DNA of 58,481 bases from Streptomyces sp. SolWspMP-5a-2 (GCF_900091845.1 NZ_FMCI01000300.1:1-58481), one strand, 5' to 3'; shown: positions 41,501-53,409, numbered from the stretch's first letter. The notes: generated from the letters alone by a model not told the origin. Made by a program: numbers and translations.

Positions 41501-42787
41501 GTGCGGCTCTCACGAAGAGGCCTGCTCCGCGCCGGTCTGGCCGGTACGGCCGCCACGACGCTCGGCGGCCTGGCGACCGGCTGTGCCGTTCCGACCGGCT
41601 CGACCGGCCGGAACATGGTCCTGTGGTACTGGGACGGCGGTCTCGGCGACACGGTCGTGAAGAAGGCCAAGGCCCGCTACGGCGACTCGGTCGACCTCCA
41701 GGCCATCAAGATCGGCGGCTACTACCGGTCCAAGCTCATGACCACGATGACCGGCCGGTCCCACATCCCCGACATCGCGGGCCTCAAGGGCGAGGACATG
41801 GCGTCCTACCTGCCCAACGCGGACCAGTTCGTGGACCTCAGGACGCTGGGCGCCGAACGGTACAGGAGCCGCTACCTGGCCTGGAAGTGGGACCAGGGCA
41901 TCGCCGACGACGGCAGCATGGTCGGCTTCCCCATCGACTGCGGGCCGGTCGCGCACTACTACCAGTACGGGGTGTTCCGGAAGGCGGGACTGCCCTACGA
42001 CCCCGACGACGTCTCGGCCGAGCTGAACACCTGGGAGAAGTTCTTCACGGCGGGCGAGCGGCTGAAGAAGCGCATCCCGGGCACGTACCTGCTCTCGGAC
42101 GTCAACATGGTCTTCGAGAACGTGGTGCAGCAGGGCGACCGCCGCTACGTCGACAAGGACCGGCACTTCATCGGCGACGAGCAGCACGTGCGGGACGCCT
42201 GGGCGCTGGCCGTCGAGGCCAAGCGGCGCGGGATCGTCTCCGACCTGGTGGCCGGGACGCCCGACCAGCTCTCCGCCGTCCAGGACGGCAAGCTGCCCAG
42301 CCAGCTCAACGCCTCCTGGGCGACCAACGACATCAAGAGCGGGGTGCCCAGGACCAAGGGCCGCTGGCGGGTCGCGCAGATGCCGGTGCGGCCGTCCAAC
42401 AACGGCGGCTCCTTCCTCGCCGTCACCAAGGCGTGCCGGGAGCCGGAGCGCGCCTTCCAGATCATCACCTGGCTGCTGGACGCCGCCAACCAGGCCCAGG
42501 GGTTCGTCGACGCGGGTCTCTTCCCGTCCACGCCCGCCTCCTACACCCTCGGCGCGCTCCGCGAACCGGACCCGTTCTTCGGCGGGCAGATCACCATGGA
42601 CGTCTTCGGACCGGCCGCGCAGCGGGTCGAGGTCGCCTACAACAGCCCCTTCGACGTGGCGCTCGGCCAGCCCCTCAAGGACGAGATCAAGAACGTCGGA
42701 GTCCTCGGCAAGGACCCACGGAAGGCCTGGAACGACGCCATGCGCAAGTGCCGCCGCATCGCCACGCACCTGGGGGTGAGCCACTGA
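41501..42787 (+). CDS. Tat-type sugar-binding lipoprotein of an ABC importer
   Basis: A 428-residue solute-binding protein. The N-terminus LSRRGLLRAGLAGTAATTLG carries a twin-arginine motif and then lipobox LATGC (Cys28), so export is likely by Tat followed by lipid anchoring. The mature part includes NMVLWYWDGGLGDTVVKKAK, FPIDCGPVAHYYQYGVFRKAGLPYDPDDVSA and FLAVTKACREPERAFQIITWLLDA, as in family 1 sugar-binding proteins. The GTG at 41501 begins the signal; GTG 41492 is possible. It is first of a four-gene operon with two permeases and a GH2 beta-galactosidase, so a beta-galactoside is the likely ligand. Confidence 0.88.
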   Translation: MRLSRRGLLRAGLAGTAATTLGGLATGCAVPTGSTGRNMVLWYWDGGLGDTVVKKAKARYGDSVDLQAIKIGGYYRSKLMTTMTGRSHIPDIAGLKGEDMASYLPNADQFVDLRTLGAERYRSRYLAWKWDQGIADDGSMVGFPIDCGPVAHYYQYGVFRKAGLPYDPDDVSAELNTWEKFFTAGERLKKRIPGTYLLSDVNMVFENVVQQGDRRYVDKDRHFIGDEQHVRDAWALAVEAKRRGIVSDLVAGTPDQLSAVQDGKLPSQLNASWATNDIKSGVPRTKGRWRVAQMPVRPSNNGGSFLAVTKACREPERAFQIITWLLDAANQAQGFVDAGLFPSTPASYTLGALREPDPFFGGQITMDVFGPAAQRVEVAYNSPFDVALGQPLKDEIKNVGVLGKDPRKAWNDAMRKCRRIATHLGVSH

Positions 42788-43746
42788 TGGCCACCACGCT
42801 CCGCAAGCCCCCGGTCGCCGACCCGGCGACGGCGGGCGGCAGCAGGCCCCGCACCGGCGCGCGCAGGTACTGGCACCTGTACGCCGCGATCTCGCCGTTC
42901 TACCTCCTCTTCCTCTGTTTCGGCCTGATCCCGGTCGGGTTCTCGCTCTACGTCTCGCTGCATCGCTGGGACGGCCTCGGCTCCATGGAGTGGGCCGGTC
43001 TGTCGCAGTACCAGTACCTGCTGGGCGACTCCGACTTCTGGACCGCGGTCGGCAACACCATCGTCATCTGGGCGCTGGCCACCTTCCCCATGATCTTCCT
43101 GGCGATGGTCACGGCCGTGATGCTCAACTCGGCGGTCCGCCTCAAGAACCTCTACCGGTTCGCCTACTTCCTGCCGAACGTCACCTCGGTGGTGGCCATC
43201 GCGATCATCTTCGGCTCGGTCTTCTCCACCAACTTCGGCCTGGTGAACGCCCTGTTGCAGGCGGTCGGGCTGGACCAGGTGGCCTGGCTGAACACCCCGT
43301 GGGGCATCAAGATCGCCGTCGCCACGCTGATGACCTGGCAGTGGACCGGCTACAACGCCATCATCTTCCTCGCGGGCCTGCAGACCATCCCGGGCGAGCT
43401 GTACGAGGCGGCCCGCATGGACGGCGCCGGACCGGTGCAGACGTTCTTCCGGATCACCCTGCCGATGATGCGCCCGGTGCTGCTGTTCGTGCTCGTCGTC
43501 TCCACCGTCACCGGGCTCCAGAGCTTCTCCGAACCGCAGGTGCTGCTCCAGACCACCTCCAACGACTCGACGTTCGCGGGCGGTCCGGGACACGCGGGCC
43601 AGACGATGGTCCTCTACTTCTTCCAACAGACCTTCGACAACAACGACTTCGGGTACGGCGCCGCCGTGGCCTGGGGCGTCTTCCTCGTCGTCGTGCTCTT
43701 CTCGATCATCAACTGGCGCCTGGTGCAGCGCCGGGGCGAAGACTGA
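42787..43746 (+). CDS. Carbohydrate ABC transporter permease (MalF type)
   Basis: A 319-residue inner-membrane permease with about six spans. The first span is YAAISPFYLLFLCFGLIPVGFSLYVSL. The coupling loop YEAARMDGAGPVQTFFRITLPMMRP is the EAA motif, and SFSEPQVLLQTTSND plus AGQTMVLYFFQQTF are typical of this subunit. Its ATG uses the last base of the preceding stop (tgATG). It pairs with the next permease. No ATP-binding subunit is encoded in the operon, so a shared MsiK-type ATPase is presumed. Confidence 0.9.
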   Translation: MATTLRKPPVADPATAGGSRPRTGARRYWHLYAAISPFYLLFLCFGLIPVGFSLYVSLHRWDGLGSMEWAGLSQYQYLLGDSDFWTAVGNTIVIWALATFPMIFLAMVTAVMLNSAVRLKNLYRFAYFLPNVTSVVAIAIIFGSVFSTNFGLVNALLQAVGLDQVAWLNTPWGIKIAVATLMTWQWTGYNAIIFLAGLQTIPGELYEAARMDGAGPVQTFFRITLPMMRPVLLFVLVVSTVTGLQSFSEPQVLLQTTSNDSTFAGGPGHAGQTMVLYFFQQTFDNNDFGYGAAVAWGVFLVVVLFSIINWRLVQRRGED

Positions 43747-43759
43747 AAGGCCCGGACCC

Positions 43760-44592
43760 ATGACCTCCATCAAGGGAACCCGCCGCAAGGGCGTCGCGCT
43801 GCACGCCGTCCTGCTCGTCGGACTGCTGCTCTCGGCCTTCCCGTTCTACTGGGCCGTCATCATGTCGACGCACACGTCGTCGGAGATCTTCACCTACCCG
43901 CCCAACCTGCTGCCCGGCTCGCACTTCCTGGAGAACCTGCGCGGCCTCTTCGACGCCGTGGACTTCTTCGGGTCGATGGGCAACTCCCTGCTCGTCGCGG
44001 GGAGCGTCACCTTCCTGGTGCTCCTCTTCGACTCGCTGGCCGCGTTCGTCTTCGCCAAGTTCGACTTCCCCGGCAAGCGCGTCCTCTTCGCGCTGCTCAT
44101 GCTGATCTTCATGGTCCCGGCCCAGCTCGCCGCCATCCCGCAGTTCGTGATCATGGCGAAGCTCGGCTGGATCGGCTCCATGACCTCCCTGATCGTGCCC
44201 GCGGCGGCCAACGCGTTCGGCATCTTCTGGATGCGCCAGTACATGACGGGCGCCATCCACGACGAACTCCTCGACGCCTCCCGCATCGACGGCGCCCACT
44301 TCCTGCGCCAGTACTGGCACGTGGCGCTCCCGGTGGTCAGGCCCGGCCTCGCCTTCCTCGGCATCTTCACCTTCATGGGCCAGTGGAACGACTACGCCTG
44401 GCCGCTGATCGCGCTCACCAACCCGGACAACGTCACCCTCCAGGTCGCGCTCTCGCAGCTCAACGGCACCCACGGGACCACCGACTACGGGATGGTCATG
44501 ACCGGCGCGCTGCTCGCCCTGATCCCGCTGCTGCTGGTGTTCGCGATCGGCGCCCGCCAGATCATCGGCGACCTCGCCAAGGGAGCCATCAA

Positions 44593-44596
<4 letters not shown>
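43760..44596 (+). CDS. Carbohydrate ABC transporter permease (MalG type)
   Basis: A 278-residue inner-membrane permease. It starts with AVLLVGLLLSAFPFYWAVIMSTHTSSEIF. IFMVPAQLAAIPQFVIMAKLGWIGSMTSLIVPAAANAFGIFWMRQYM lies before the coupling loop LLDASRIDGAHFLRQYWHVALPVVRP (a D-A-S variant of the EAA motif). The gene begins 13 bases after the first permease stop and overlaps the GH2 start (GTGA). Its partner is the MalF-type subunit; the substrate is inferred from the operon. Confidence 0.9.
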
Positions 44597-47517
<2,921 letters not shown>

Positions 47518-47557
47518 CCCCGGGCGCCGGTTTTCCGGTGGACGCGACACCGAGCGG

Positions 47558-47584
47558 GATGAGCGTTCCTGACGGAACGTCATC
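47558..47584 (+). terminator. Hairpin just after the beta-galactosidase gene
   Basis: Arms 47558-47569 and 47574-47584 pair with a 4-base TGAC loop and one bulged G, 40 bases beyond the GH2 stop. It is a possible first terminator for the import operon. Confidence 0.5.
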
Positions 47585-47700
47585 CGCATAAACACATTCC
47601 GTCACCGGCGGGTTCGGCGGCATGTGTGCACCGTATCCGAATGGCTACCCTGAGTGGAGTGGCGGGAGATTACGGGCATCCCGCGGCCCTCGACCACCGC

Positions 47701-47735
47701 GGTGGGGTGCGCGCCGACTCGGCGCGCACCCCACC
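47701..47735. terminator. 15-bp perfect hairpin
   Basis: Bases 47701-47715 and 47721-47735 are perfectly complementary with a GACTC loop. It is a strong stem without a U-tract, about 185 bases after the GH2 stop, likely the main terminator of that operon and able to act in either direction. Confidence 0.75.
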
Positions 47736-48229
47736 GTCACGTCATGGCCCCATTTCGCGGTCGCACACACCGTGAGAGGCGCCGGAATCCGGGAGAATTC
47801 TTTTAGGAATTTCCCGCGCACCACTATTTTCGCGGGCGGTTGGCAGGTGAGGAAGTCGCGTCCGGCGGGGCCCGCGGCCCGACCGGGCCCGGCCGTGATC
47901 AGCGCCGCCGGGGGGCGCATAGATTTATGCACGCTACCGCCCGTGCGCCGTACAGATCGAACATTCGCCCCCAGAAGTGCGGCAACTAGGGGCGCACTCG
48001 ACAGCCGAACCAAACAGCCTCCGAAACAAAACCGAACCACTGGGACAAACGAGGTCGATGAGGCGGCACGCGTTAGGCCGTGCGCCGTCGTCCGGCGACA
48101 GCAATGACGGGAAAAATCCCCTCCCGTGAGGGCGTCGCCCGCCCGAACCGGTACCCCGCTGTGACCTTTTCCTCGCTCATGGTGTTTACTGGTTCCCGGT
48201 CTGAACCTCGACGGGTCCAGGCCCTTTCC

Positions 48230-48264
48230 GGAGGCTCCGGGGTGGCCCCCCGGGGCCTCCTTTT
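48230..48264 (+). terminator. Intrinsic terminator with U-tract in a gene-free region
   Basis: A 13-base stem (48230-48242 with 48248-48260, one G-U pair) with loop TGGCC is followed by TTTT. This is a textbook rho-independent terminator, rare in form for this genome, and no protein gene ends just before it. Transcription ending here must start within the gap or read on from upstream, which suggests a small RNA or leader of unknown extent. Confidence 0.6.
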
Positions 48265-48576
48265 ATCCCGGACCAGGTCTCCGCAATTCGCGCGGCAAAC
48301 CGCGAAAACAATTCCCGGCGCATTTCCAGGACGCGCATCGGGCCCGGGTGGTCCACACCACTGGGACCGCGAAGTCGGCGTTCCCCGATCCGCGGCTGGC
48401 TATTTCATCGCGCGAAGGAGTAACGTCACCCGGAACGTCTTCACCTCCGCACCCGGACCAGCCATCCGGATCGACGACGCGGTGGAGAGGGCACTGGACC
48501 CGTCGCCCGCGTGCGCGCCGCTCCTCGCGGACGCACCCGGGACCCCTGTTCCTCCGGACCGAAGGACCGCAGACCG

Positions 48577-48666
48577 ATGACCACTGGCCTGACTCCGTGT
48601 CATCACGGCCATCCCCCGGGCGCCGTGCGCCCCGCCGCGCCCGCCCCGCCCCGCACCGGGGAGTGA
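48577..48666 (+). CDS. 29-codon small ORF before the Crp-like gene
   Basis: ATG at 48577 to TGA at 48666 encodes a 29-residue peptide starting MTTGLTPCHHGHPPGAV, with an AAGGA site 10 bases upstream. It ends 3 bases before the Crp-like start, and the ribosome site of that gene (GGGGAG) lies in its last codons. It could be a leader peptide that couples translation. It may also be chance. Confidence 0.3.
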   Translation: MTTGLTPCHHGHPPGAVRPAAPAPPRTGE

Positions 48667-48669
48667 GCG

Positions 48670-49458
48670 ATGGTCCCCGACGTCGGGGCGTTCCGCACCG
48701 GTGACGTGCTCAAGGGGCTCCAGACCATGCCCGCCGGGAGCTTCCTGGCCCATCTCCCGCCCGAGCTGTGGCCGTTGCTCGTCGGCTTCTGGGGCCCGGT
48801 GAGCCGCGTCTACCAGCGGGAGGACTCCCTGCCGATCGGCCCGCGGGACAGCGACGTGCACATCGTGCTGGGCGGCTGTGTGCGCCAGGACCGCTTCCCG
48901 TTCGGCACCGGCGGCTCTCCGGACGACGGCGGCGACGGGAAGGACCCGCGGATCACGCGCTTCCGCGGCGTCGGCCAACTCCTCGGCGAGGCCAAGCTGA
49001 TCGAGGAGCACGCCGCCGTCCGGACGACCTGCCTGACCACCACCTGGGTCATGTCCTGCTCGGCGACCCGCATGATGGCCTTCCTCACCCGCCATCCGCA
49101 CTCCGAACGCGCCCTGCTGCGCAGCCTGGAGGACCGCAACCGCGACGACGAGATGGTCTACGGCACCGCCACCCGCACCCCGGTCGAGCGGGTCGGCGGG
49201 CTGCTCGCCCATCTGGCCCGGGTCGCCGGGACGACCGACCCGGAGCGGCCCGGCCACATCAGCGTCCTCGGCCTCAGCCAGCGGGACATCGCGGAGGCCC
49301 TCCTGCTGGGCGTCTCGACCGTGGAGACCGCGATCCGGCGGCTGCGCACCCCCGCCAAGGGCAGCGGTCTGCCCCCGGGCGGCGTCCTGCGCTCCAAGTA
49401 CCGGCAGTTCGTGGTGACGGACCTGCCCGCCCTGCAACACCTCACCGGGGTCCGGTAG
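48670..49458 (+). CDS. Crp/Fnr-like transcriptional regulator
   Basis: A 262-residue regulator-like protein. Residues ~25-135 resemble a cyclic-nucleotide-binding beta-roll (GSFLAHLPPELWPLLVGFWGPVSRVYQRED, HIVLGGCVRQDRF, FRGVGQLLGEAKLIEE, TTTWVMSCSATRMMAFLTRHP). A long helix and a C-terminal helix-turn-helix follow (VERVGGLLAHLARVAG then ISVLGLSQRDIAEALLLGVSTVETAIRRLR). The Arg/Glu cAMP contacts of classical Crp are not evident, so the ligand is unknown. The ATG at 48670 has GGGGAG 6 bases upstream. It precedes a one-TM protein gene on the same strand. Confidence 0.75.
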   Translation: MVPDVGAFRTGDVLKGLQTMPAGSFLAHLPPELWPLLVGFWGPVSRVYQREDSLPIGPRDSDVHIVLGGCVRQDRFPFGTGGSPDDGGDGKDPRITRFRGVGQLLGEAKLIEEHAAVRTTCLTTTWVMSCSATRMMAFLTRHPHSERALLRSLEDRNRDDEMVYGTATRTPVERVGGLLAHLARVAGTTDPERPGHISVLGLSQRDIAEALLLGVSTVETAIRRLRTPAKGSGLPPGGVLRSKYRQFVVTDLPALQHLTGVR

Positions 49459-49574
49459 CCGGTCGGGCCCCGTCCCGGCCGCCCGCGCTCCCGCCCGCCC
49501 CTCCTCCCGTCCCCGCACCGCGGCGGCGACCCCGCCGGGTGCTGTTCGCGTGTTTCACGAACGGATCACCGCAG

Positions 49575-50096
49575 ATGATGTTCAGTTCGACCCCTCTGGC
49601 GTCCGGCGCCGACCCCGGCTCCGTGATCGTGGGCCTGCTGTCGGGCCTGGCCGGGATCGTGTTCGCCACCCTCACCCTGCGCCACCACCGGCAGGTGTGG
49701 GCCTGGACCCGGCGGCTGCGCGCGAGCGACGACGTCGGCAAGGACCTCGACGACGCGCTCACCTATCTCAGGGAACTCGCCGAGCACCTCAGCGAGCGCG
49801 CCCAGAAGCCGTGCCGGGAGGCGGAGTTCGCGCCGCTGCCCCGGCTGCGCCACCTCCTCGACGACGCCGCGGACGACGCCGAACCGATCCGCCCCGAGCT
49901 GCGGACCGTCGTCGAGCGCTTCGACCGCTACCTCGCCGCGGTGCTGCCGCCCGCGACCATAGCCGCCCGCGTGACGGCGACCGAGCACGCCACCCAGCTC
50001 GCCGCCGCGATGCGGCAGGAGCAGGCCCGCATCGACCTGAAGGGCGCGGTCAGCACGGCCCAGCAGCGCATCCGCGCCCTGCGCAGGGCGGCCTGA
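49575..50096 (+). CDS. One-TM protein of unknown function
   Basis: A 173-residue protein with an N-terminal membrane span (GSVIVGLLSGLAGIVFATLTL, residues ~13-35). A cytoplasmic, charged, mostly helical part follows (DDALTYLRELAEHLSERAQKP, LRTVVERFDRYLAAVLPP, ATQLAAAMRQEQARIDLKGAVSTAQQRIRALRRAA). The start is ATG 49575 or the ATG immediately after it. It lies 116 bases downstream of the Crp-like gene, possibly in one transcript. No family was recognised. Confidence 0.65.
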   Translation: MMFSSTPLASGADPGSVIVGLLSGLAGIVFATLTLRHHRQVWAWTRRLRASDDVGKDLDDALTYLRELAEHLSERAQKPCREAEFAPLPRLRHLLDDAADDAEPIRPELRTVVERFDRYLAAVLPPATIAARVTATEHATQLAAAMRQEQARIDLKGAVSTAQQRIRALRRAA

Positions 50097-50257
50097 GGGA
50101 CGGGAGCGCGGCCGGGCGGGAGGGGGCTTCCCTCCGCCCGGCGCGCCCCTGTGAGACACCCCACTCCCGGCCCGCCGCGGCCCCGTGTCCAGGCGGTTTC
50201 CGCGGTTCCCGGGACGGTCCTCACCGGAATCTCAGACAGCGGGGGCCGATTCACAGG

Positions 50258-50279
50258 TGCGCCCCATGTACGGGGCGCA
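50258..50279 (+). promoter_or_regulatory. 8-bp hairpin in the leader of the L,D-transpeptidase gene
   Basis: TGCGCCCC and GGGGCGCA pair around ATGTAC, 43 bases upstream of the GTG start. The position in the likely 5' untranslated region suggests a control or stability element. It does not match a riboswitch I recognise. Confidence 0.4.
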
Positions 50280-50321
50280 GGATGCGGGACGTACAGGTGG
50301 AACACCCCAGAAAGGTCAGCC

Positions 50322-51590
50322 GTGGGCGTCTCGCACATATCGAACCGGACCGAGGAGCGGGCGCCGGGGTGGTCCCGGCGCGGGGTGCTCACCGCCCTCG
50401 GGGTCTCCTCGGCCGCCGCGCTCACCGGGTGCGCCGGCGCGGCCGGTGCCGCCGAGGGCACGACCGGGGCGACCGGGTCCGCGTCCGCGACGGCCTCCGC
50501 CTCCGCCTCCGCGCGGGCCACGGCGCGGCGGGAGCCGACCGTCACGGTCACCCCCGCCGACGGCACCAGGAAGGCGTCGTTCACCAGCCCCGTCTCGGTG
50601 ACGGTCGCCGACGGCACCCTGACCTCGGTGACGGTGACCGGCAACGACGGCTCGACCCTGGCCGGGTCCCTCGACGGCACCGGGACCACCTGGACGTCGG
50701 CGCGACACCCGTACTCGGGGACCAGGTACACGGTGACCGCCCGGGTCGACGGGGCCGCCACCCGGACGTCGACCTTCACCACCGCGGCGCCGGGAGCGAC
50801 CTTCGCCGGGTACTTCACGCCCGAGGCGGACTCGACCTCCGGTGTCGGGATGCCGGTGTCGCTGAACTTCACGCACGCCGTGACGGACCGCGCCGCCGTC
50901 CAGAAGGCGATCACGGTGACCGCCGAGCCCGCCGTCGAGGTGGTCGGCCACTGGTTCGACGACACCCGGCTGGACTTCAGGCCCGAGACGTACTGGGCGG
51001 CGGGCACGACGATCACGCTCACCCTGCGGCTGAAGGACGTCGAGGGCGCGGACGGCGTCTACGGCGTCCAGTCCAAGACCGTCACCTTCCACATCGGGCG
51101 CGAGCAGATCTCCACCGTCGACCTCTCCCGCAAGGAGATGACCGTCCGGCGCGACGGTGTGCGGACCGCCTCCTACCCGGTCACCGGCGGCGACGCCGAC
51201 CACACCACCTGGGGCGGGATCATGGTGATCAGCGAGCGGTTCGAGCAGACCCGCATGCAGTCCTCGACGGTCGGGCTCGGCGACGAGTACGACATCGCGG
51301 ACGTCCCGCACGCCCAGCGCCTCACCACGTCCGGGACCTTCATCCACGGCAACTACTGGGCGGCCGACTCGGTCTTCGGCGGCCGCAACTCCAGCCACGG
51401 CTGCGTGGGCCTGCACGACGCGAAGGGCGGCGCCGACAGCTCGGTCCCCGGCTACCGCTTCTACGAGAGCTCGATGCTCGGGGACGTGGTGATCGTGAAG
51501 AACTCGGGCGACAGGACCGTGGACCCGGCCAACGGGCTCAACGGCTGGAACCTCTCCTGGAAGCGGTGGAAGGCGGGCAGCGCGCTCTGA
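50322..51590 (+). CDS. L,D-transpeptidase lipoprotein (YkuD type)
   Basis: A 422-residue cell-wall enzyme that forms 3-3 cross-links in peptidoglycan. The N-terminus has a twin-arginine-like WSRRGVLTALGV and lipobox LTGC (Cys37). An Ala/Ser/Thr-rich linker leads to two Ig-like domains of the type found in actinobacterial L,D-transpeptidases (TVTPADGTRKASFTSPV; GMPVSLNFTHAVTDRAAVQKAI). The YkuD domain shows FIHGNYWAADSVFG and the catalytic NSSHGCVGL (His359, Cys361). The GTG at 50322 has AAAGG upstream. It is a single gene with a hairpin in its leader. Confidence 0.92.
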   Translation: MGVSHISNRTEERAPGWSRRGVLTALGVSSAAALTGCAGAAGAAEGTTGATGSASATASASASARATARREPTVTVTPADGTRKASFTSPVSVTVADGTLTSVTVTGNDGSTLAGSLDGTGTTWTSARHPYSGTRYTVTARVDGAATRTSTFTTAAPGATFAGYFTPEADSTSGVGMPVSLNFTHAVTDRAAVQKAITVTAEPAVEVVGHWFDDTRLDFRPETYWAAGTTITLTLRLKDVEGADGVYGVQSKTVTFHIGREQISTVDLSRKEMTVRRDGVRTASYPVTGGDADHTTWGGIMVISERFEQTRMQSSTVGLGDEYDIADVPHAQRLTTSGTFIHGNYWAADSVFGGRNSSHGCVGLHDAKGGADSSVPGYRFYESSMLGDVVIVKNSGDRTVDPANGLNGWNLSWKRWKAGSAL

Positions 51591-51729
51591 CGGAGCCGAC
51601 CGTCGAACGGGGGCGCCCGGCGTCGAACCCGGCGGGCGCCCCCGTCCGGCGCCGCGCGCCTTCCTCCTCCTTCGCCCCCTTCATCGGGTGAACTCCCCCT
51701 CGACAAAAGGGGTTTCTTCGCTTTACCTC

Positions 51730-51782
51730 TTGACGACGGCAGTACCGGGGAGCACATTGGCCGCACTGTGAGAGCGCTCTCA
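51730..51782 (+). promoter_or_regulatory. GH16 promoter with LacI-type operator
   Basis: A -35-like TTGACG at 51730-51735 is followed 17 bases later by a weak CACATT. TGAGAGCGCTCTCA at 51769-51782, a perfect 14-base palindrome, lies just downstream. It resembles the TGGGAGCGCTCCCA operator of the cellobiose regulator CebR and its relatives, so a LacI-family repressor responding to beta-glucan oligosaccharides is likely. Confidence 0.65.
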
Positions 51783-51889
51783 AAGCATCGGGTCCTTGGG
51801 CAGGTCCGGGGTCCACCCCTCCTCCCGGGGTTCCGGGCGCGCTCTCGGAGGCACCCGCGCTCCCCACTCCGCTCCCAGGAGGCACCCCC

Positions 51890-53290
51890 ATGCGTGACAC
51901 CTCCGTCACCCCTCACAGACGGCGCCCGCTACGGCGGGTGCTCGTCGCCGCGTTCGCCACCCTCGGGCTCGCGGCCGCCGCCACCACGGTCTCCGCCCCG
52001 TCCGCCGACGCCTCCGCGCCCACGCCCCCGTCGGGCTGGTCGCAGGTGTTCCTCGACGACTTCAACGGCACCGCGGGCTCCGGCGTCTCGACCGGCAACT
52101 GGCAGTACGACCTCGGCACTTCGTACCCCGGCGGCGCCGCCAACTGGGGCACGGGCGAGGTCGAGACGATGACGAACTCCACCAACAACGTCTCGCTCGA
52201 CGGCAACGGCAATCTGCGGATCACGCCGCTGCGCGACTCGGCCGGGCGCTGGACCTCGGGCCGGATCGAGACCAACCGCACGGACTTCCAGCCCCCGGCG
52301 GGCGGCAAGCTGCGCGTCGAGGCCCGCATCCAGATGCCCAACGTGACCGGGGTCGCGGCCGAGGGGTACTGGCCGGCCTTCTGGATGCTGGGGGCGCCGT
52401 ACCGCGGCAACTACCAGAACTGGCCCGGCGTGGGCGAGCTGGACATCATGGAGAACGTCCAGGGCCTCAACAAGGTCTGGGCGACGGTGCACTGCGGCAC
52501 CAACCCGGGCGGCCCGTGCAACGAGACGACCGGCATCGGCAACTCCACGGCGTGCCCCGGCAGCACGTGCCAGTCCGGCTTCCACACGTACAGCATGGAG
52601 TGGGACCGCTCGGTCAGCCCGGAGGCGATCCGCTTCTACGTCGACGGCGTCAACTACCACACGGTGAAGGCCAATCAGGTGGACGCGACCACCTGGGCGA
52701 ACGCCACCAACCACGGCTACTTCATCATCCTGAACGTGGCGATGGGCGGCGGTTTCCCCGACGCGTTCGGCGGCGGCCTCGACGGCGACACCCAGCCCGG
52801 CCACCCGATGCTCGTCGACTACGTCCAGGTGCTCCAGTCGGGCAGCGGCGGCGGCACCACTCCCCCGCCGACCGGCAACCGGGACGCCTACAGCGCGATC
52901 CAGGCGGAGTCCTACGACAGCCAGTCCGGCACCATCACGGAGACCACCACGGACACCGGTGGCGGCCAGAACATCGGCGCGCTGGCCAACGGCGACTGGG
53001 CGCAGTACAAGGGCGTCAACTTCGGTTCCACGGCGGCCACCCAGTTCTACGCGCGGGTCGCGAGCGGGGCGGGCGCGAACGTGAGCGGCCTGGTCGAGGT
53101 CCGGCTCGACAGCCGCACGGCGACCCCGATCGGCAGCTTCGCGCTGGCCAACACCGGTGGCTGGCAGTCCTGGAGAACCGTCCCGGCCAACATCAGCTCG
53201 GTGACGGGCACCCATGACGTGTACCTCACCTTCACCAGCGGCCAGTCGGCGGACTTCGTGAACGTCAACTGGTTCAACTTCGGTCACTGA
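51890..53290 (+). CDS. Secreted GH16 beta-glucanase with CBM6
   Basis: A 466-residue exported endo-beta-1,3-glucanase (laminarinase type). A Sec signal (RRRPLRRVLVAAFATLGLAA...ADA-S) precedes the GH16 jelly roll (residues ~45-315) with the catalytic GELDIMEN (Glu183, Asp185, Glu188) and GYWPAFWMLG. A Gly/Thr/Pro linker (GSGGGTTPPPTG) leads to a CBM6-like module (~335-466, YSAIQAESYDSQSGT...HDVYLTFTSGQSADFVNVNWFNF). It is a single gene with a LacI-type palindrome upstream and hairpins downstream. Confidence 0.92.
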   Translation: MRDTSVTPHRRRPLRRVLVAAFATLGLAAAATTVSAPSADASAPTPPSGWSQVFLDDFNGTAGSGVSTGNWQYDLGTSYPGGAANWGTGEVETMTNSTNNVSLDGNGNLRITPLRDSAGRWTSGRIETNRTDFQPPAGGKLRVEARIQMPNVTGVAAEGYWPAFWMLGAPYRGNYQNWPGVGELDIMENVQGLNKVWATVHCGTNPGGPCNETTGIGNSTACPGSTCQSGFHTYSMEWDRSVSPEAIRFYVDGVNYHTVKANQVDATTWANATNHGYFIILNVAMGGGFPDAFGGGLDGDTQPGHPMLVDYVQVLQSGSGGGTTPPPTGNRDAYSAIQAESYDSQSGTITETTTDTGGGQNIGALANGDWAQYKGVNFGSTAATQFYARVASGAGANVSGLVEVRLDSRTATPIGSFALANTGGWQSWRTVPANISSVTGTHDVYLTFTSGQSADFVNVNWFNFGH

Positions 53291-53298
53291 CCGACGCG

Positions 53299-53389
53299 TC
53301 GCCCCCTCGGGGCGATGGAGCGGACCCCCTGTCCCGCTCCAGGACGCGCGAGCCCGCTGCCTTCCGGCGATGTGCCGGGGCGGCGGGCT
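53299..53389. terminator. Three hairpins between convergent GH16 and AraC genes
   Basis: Stems are 53299-53305/53309-53315, 53317-53323/53334-53340, and a longer nested one with AGCCCGC at 53351-53357 pairing with 53383-53389 around CCGGC/GCCGG. They fill the 119-base gap and probably terminate both transcripts. Confidence 0.65.
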
Positions 53390-53409
53390 TCCGCGTGGGT
53401 GGGGAGCCG

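Larger units (their letters stand above)
47518..48576. other. Roughly 1 kb non-coding region
   Basis: Three hairpins are listed separately. GCATA-GATT-TATGC at 47917-47930 is a short inverted repeat in an AT-rich patch. Composition is lower in GC between about 47770 and 48190 than in flanking genes. Open frames crossing it lack ribosome sites and recognisable protein features. The region may contain an untranslated leader or a small RNA ending at 48264. Confidence 0.5.

Noticed and set aside
48141..48229. Considered as a tRNA or known riboswitch
   Set aside because: No cloverleaf can be drawn, there is no T-loop consensus, and no TPP, cobalamin or ydaO core sequence was recognised.
48080..48580. 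166-codon plus-strand frame in the long gap
   Set aside because: It runs through the intrinsic terminator at 48230-48264 and has no ribosome site or recognisable sequence.
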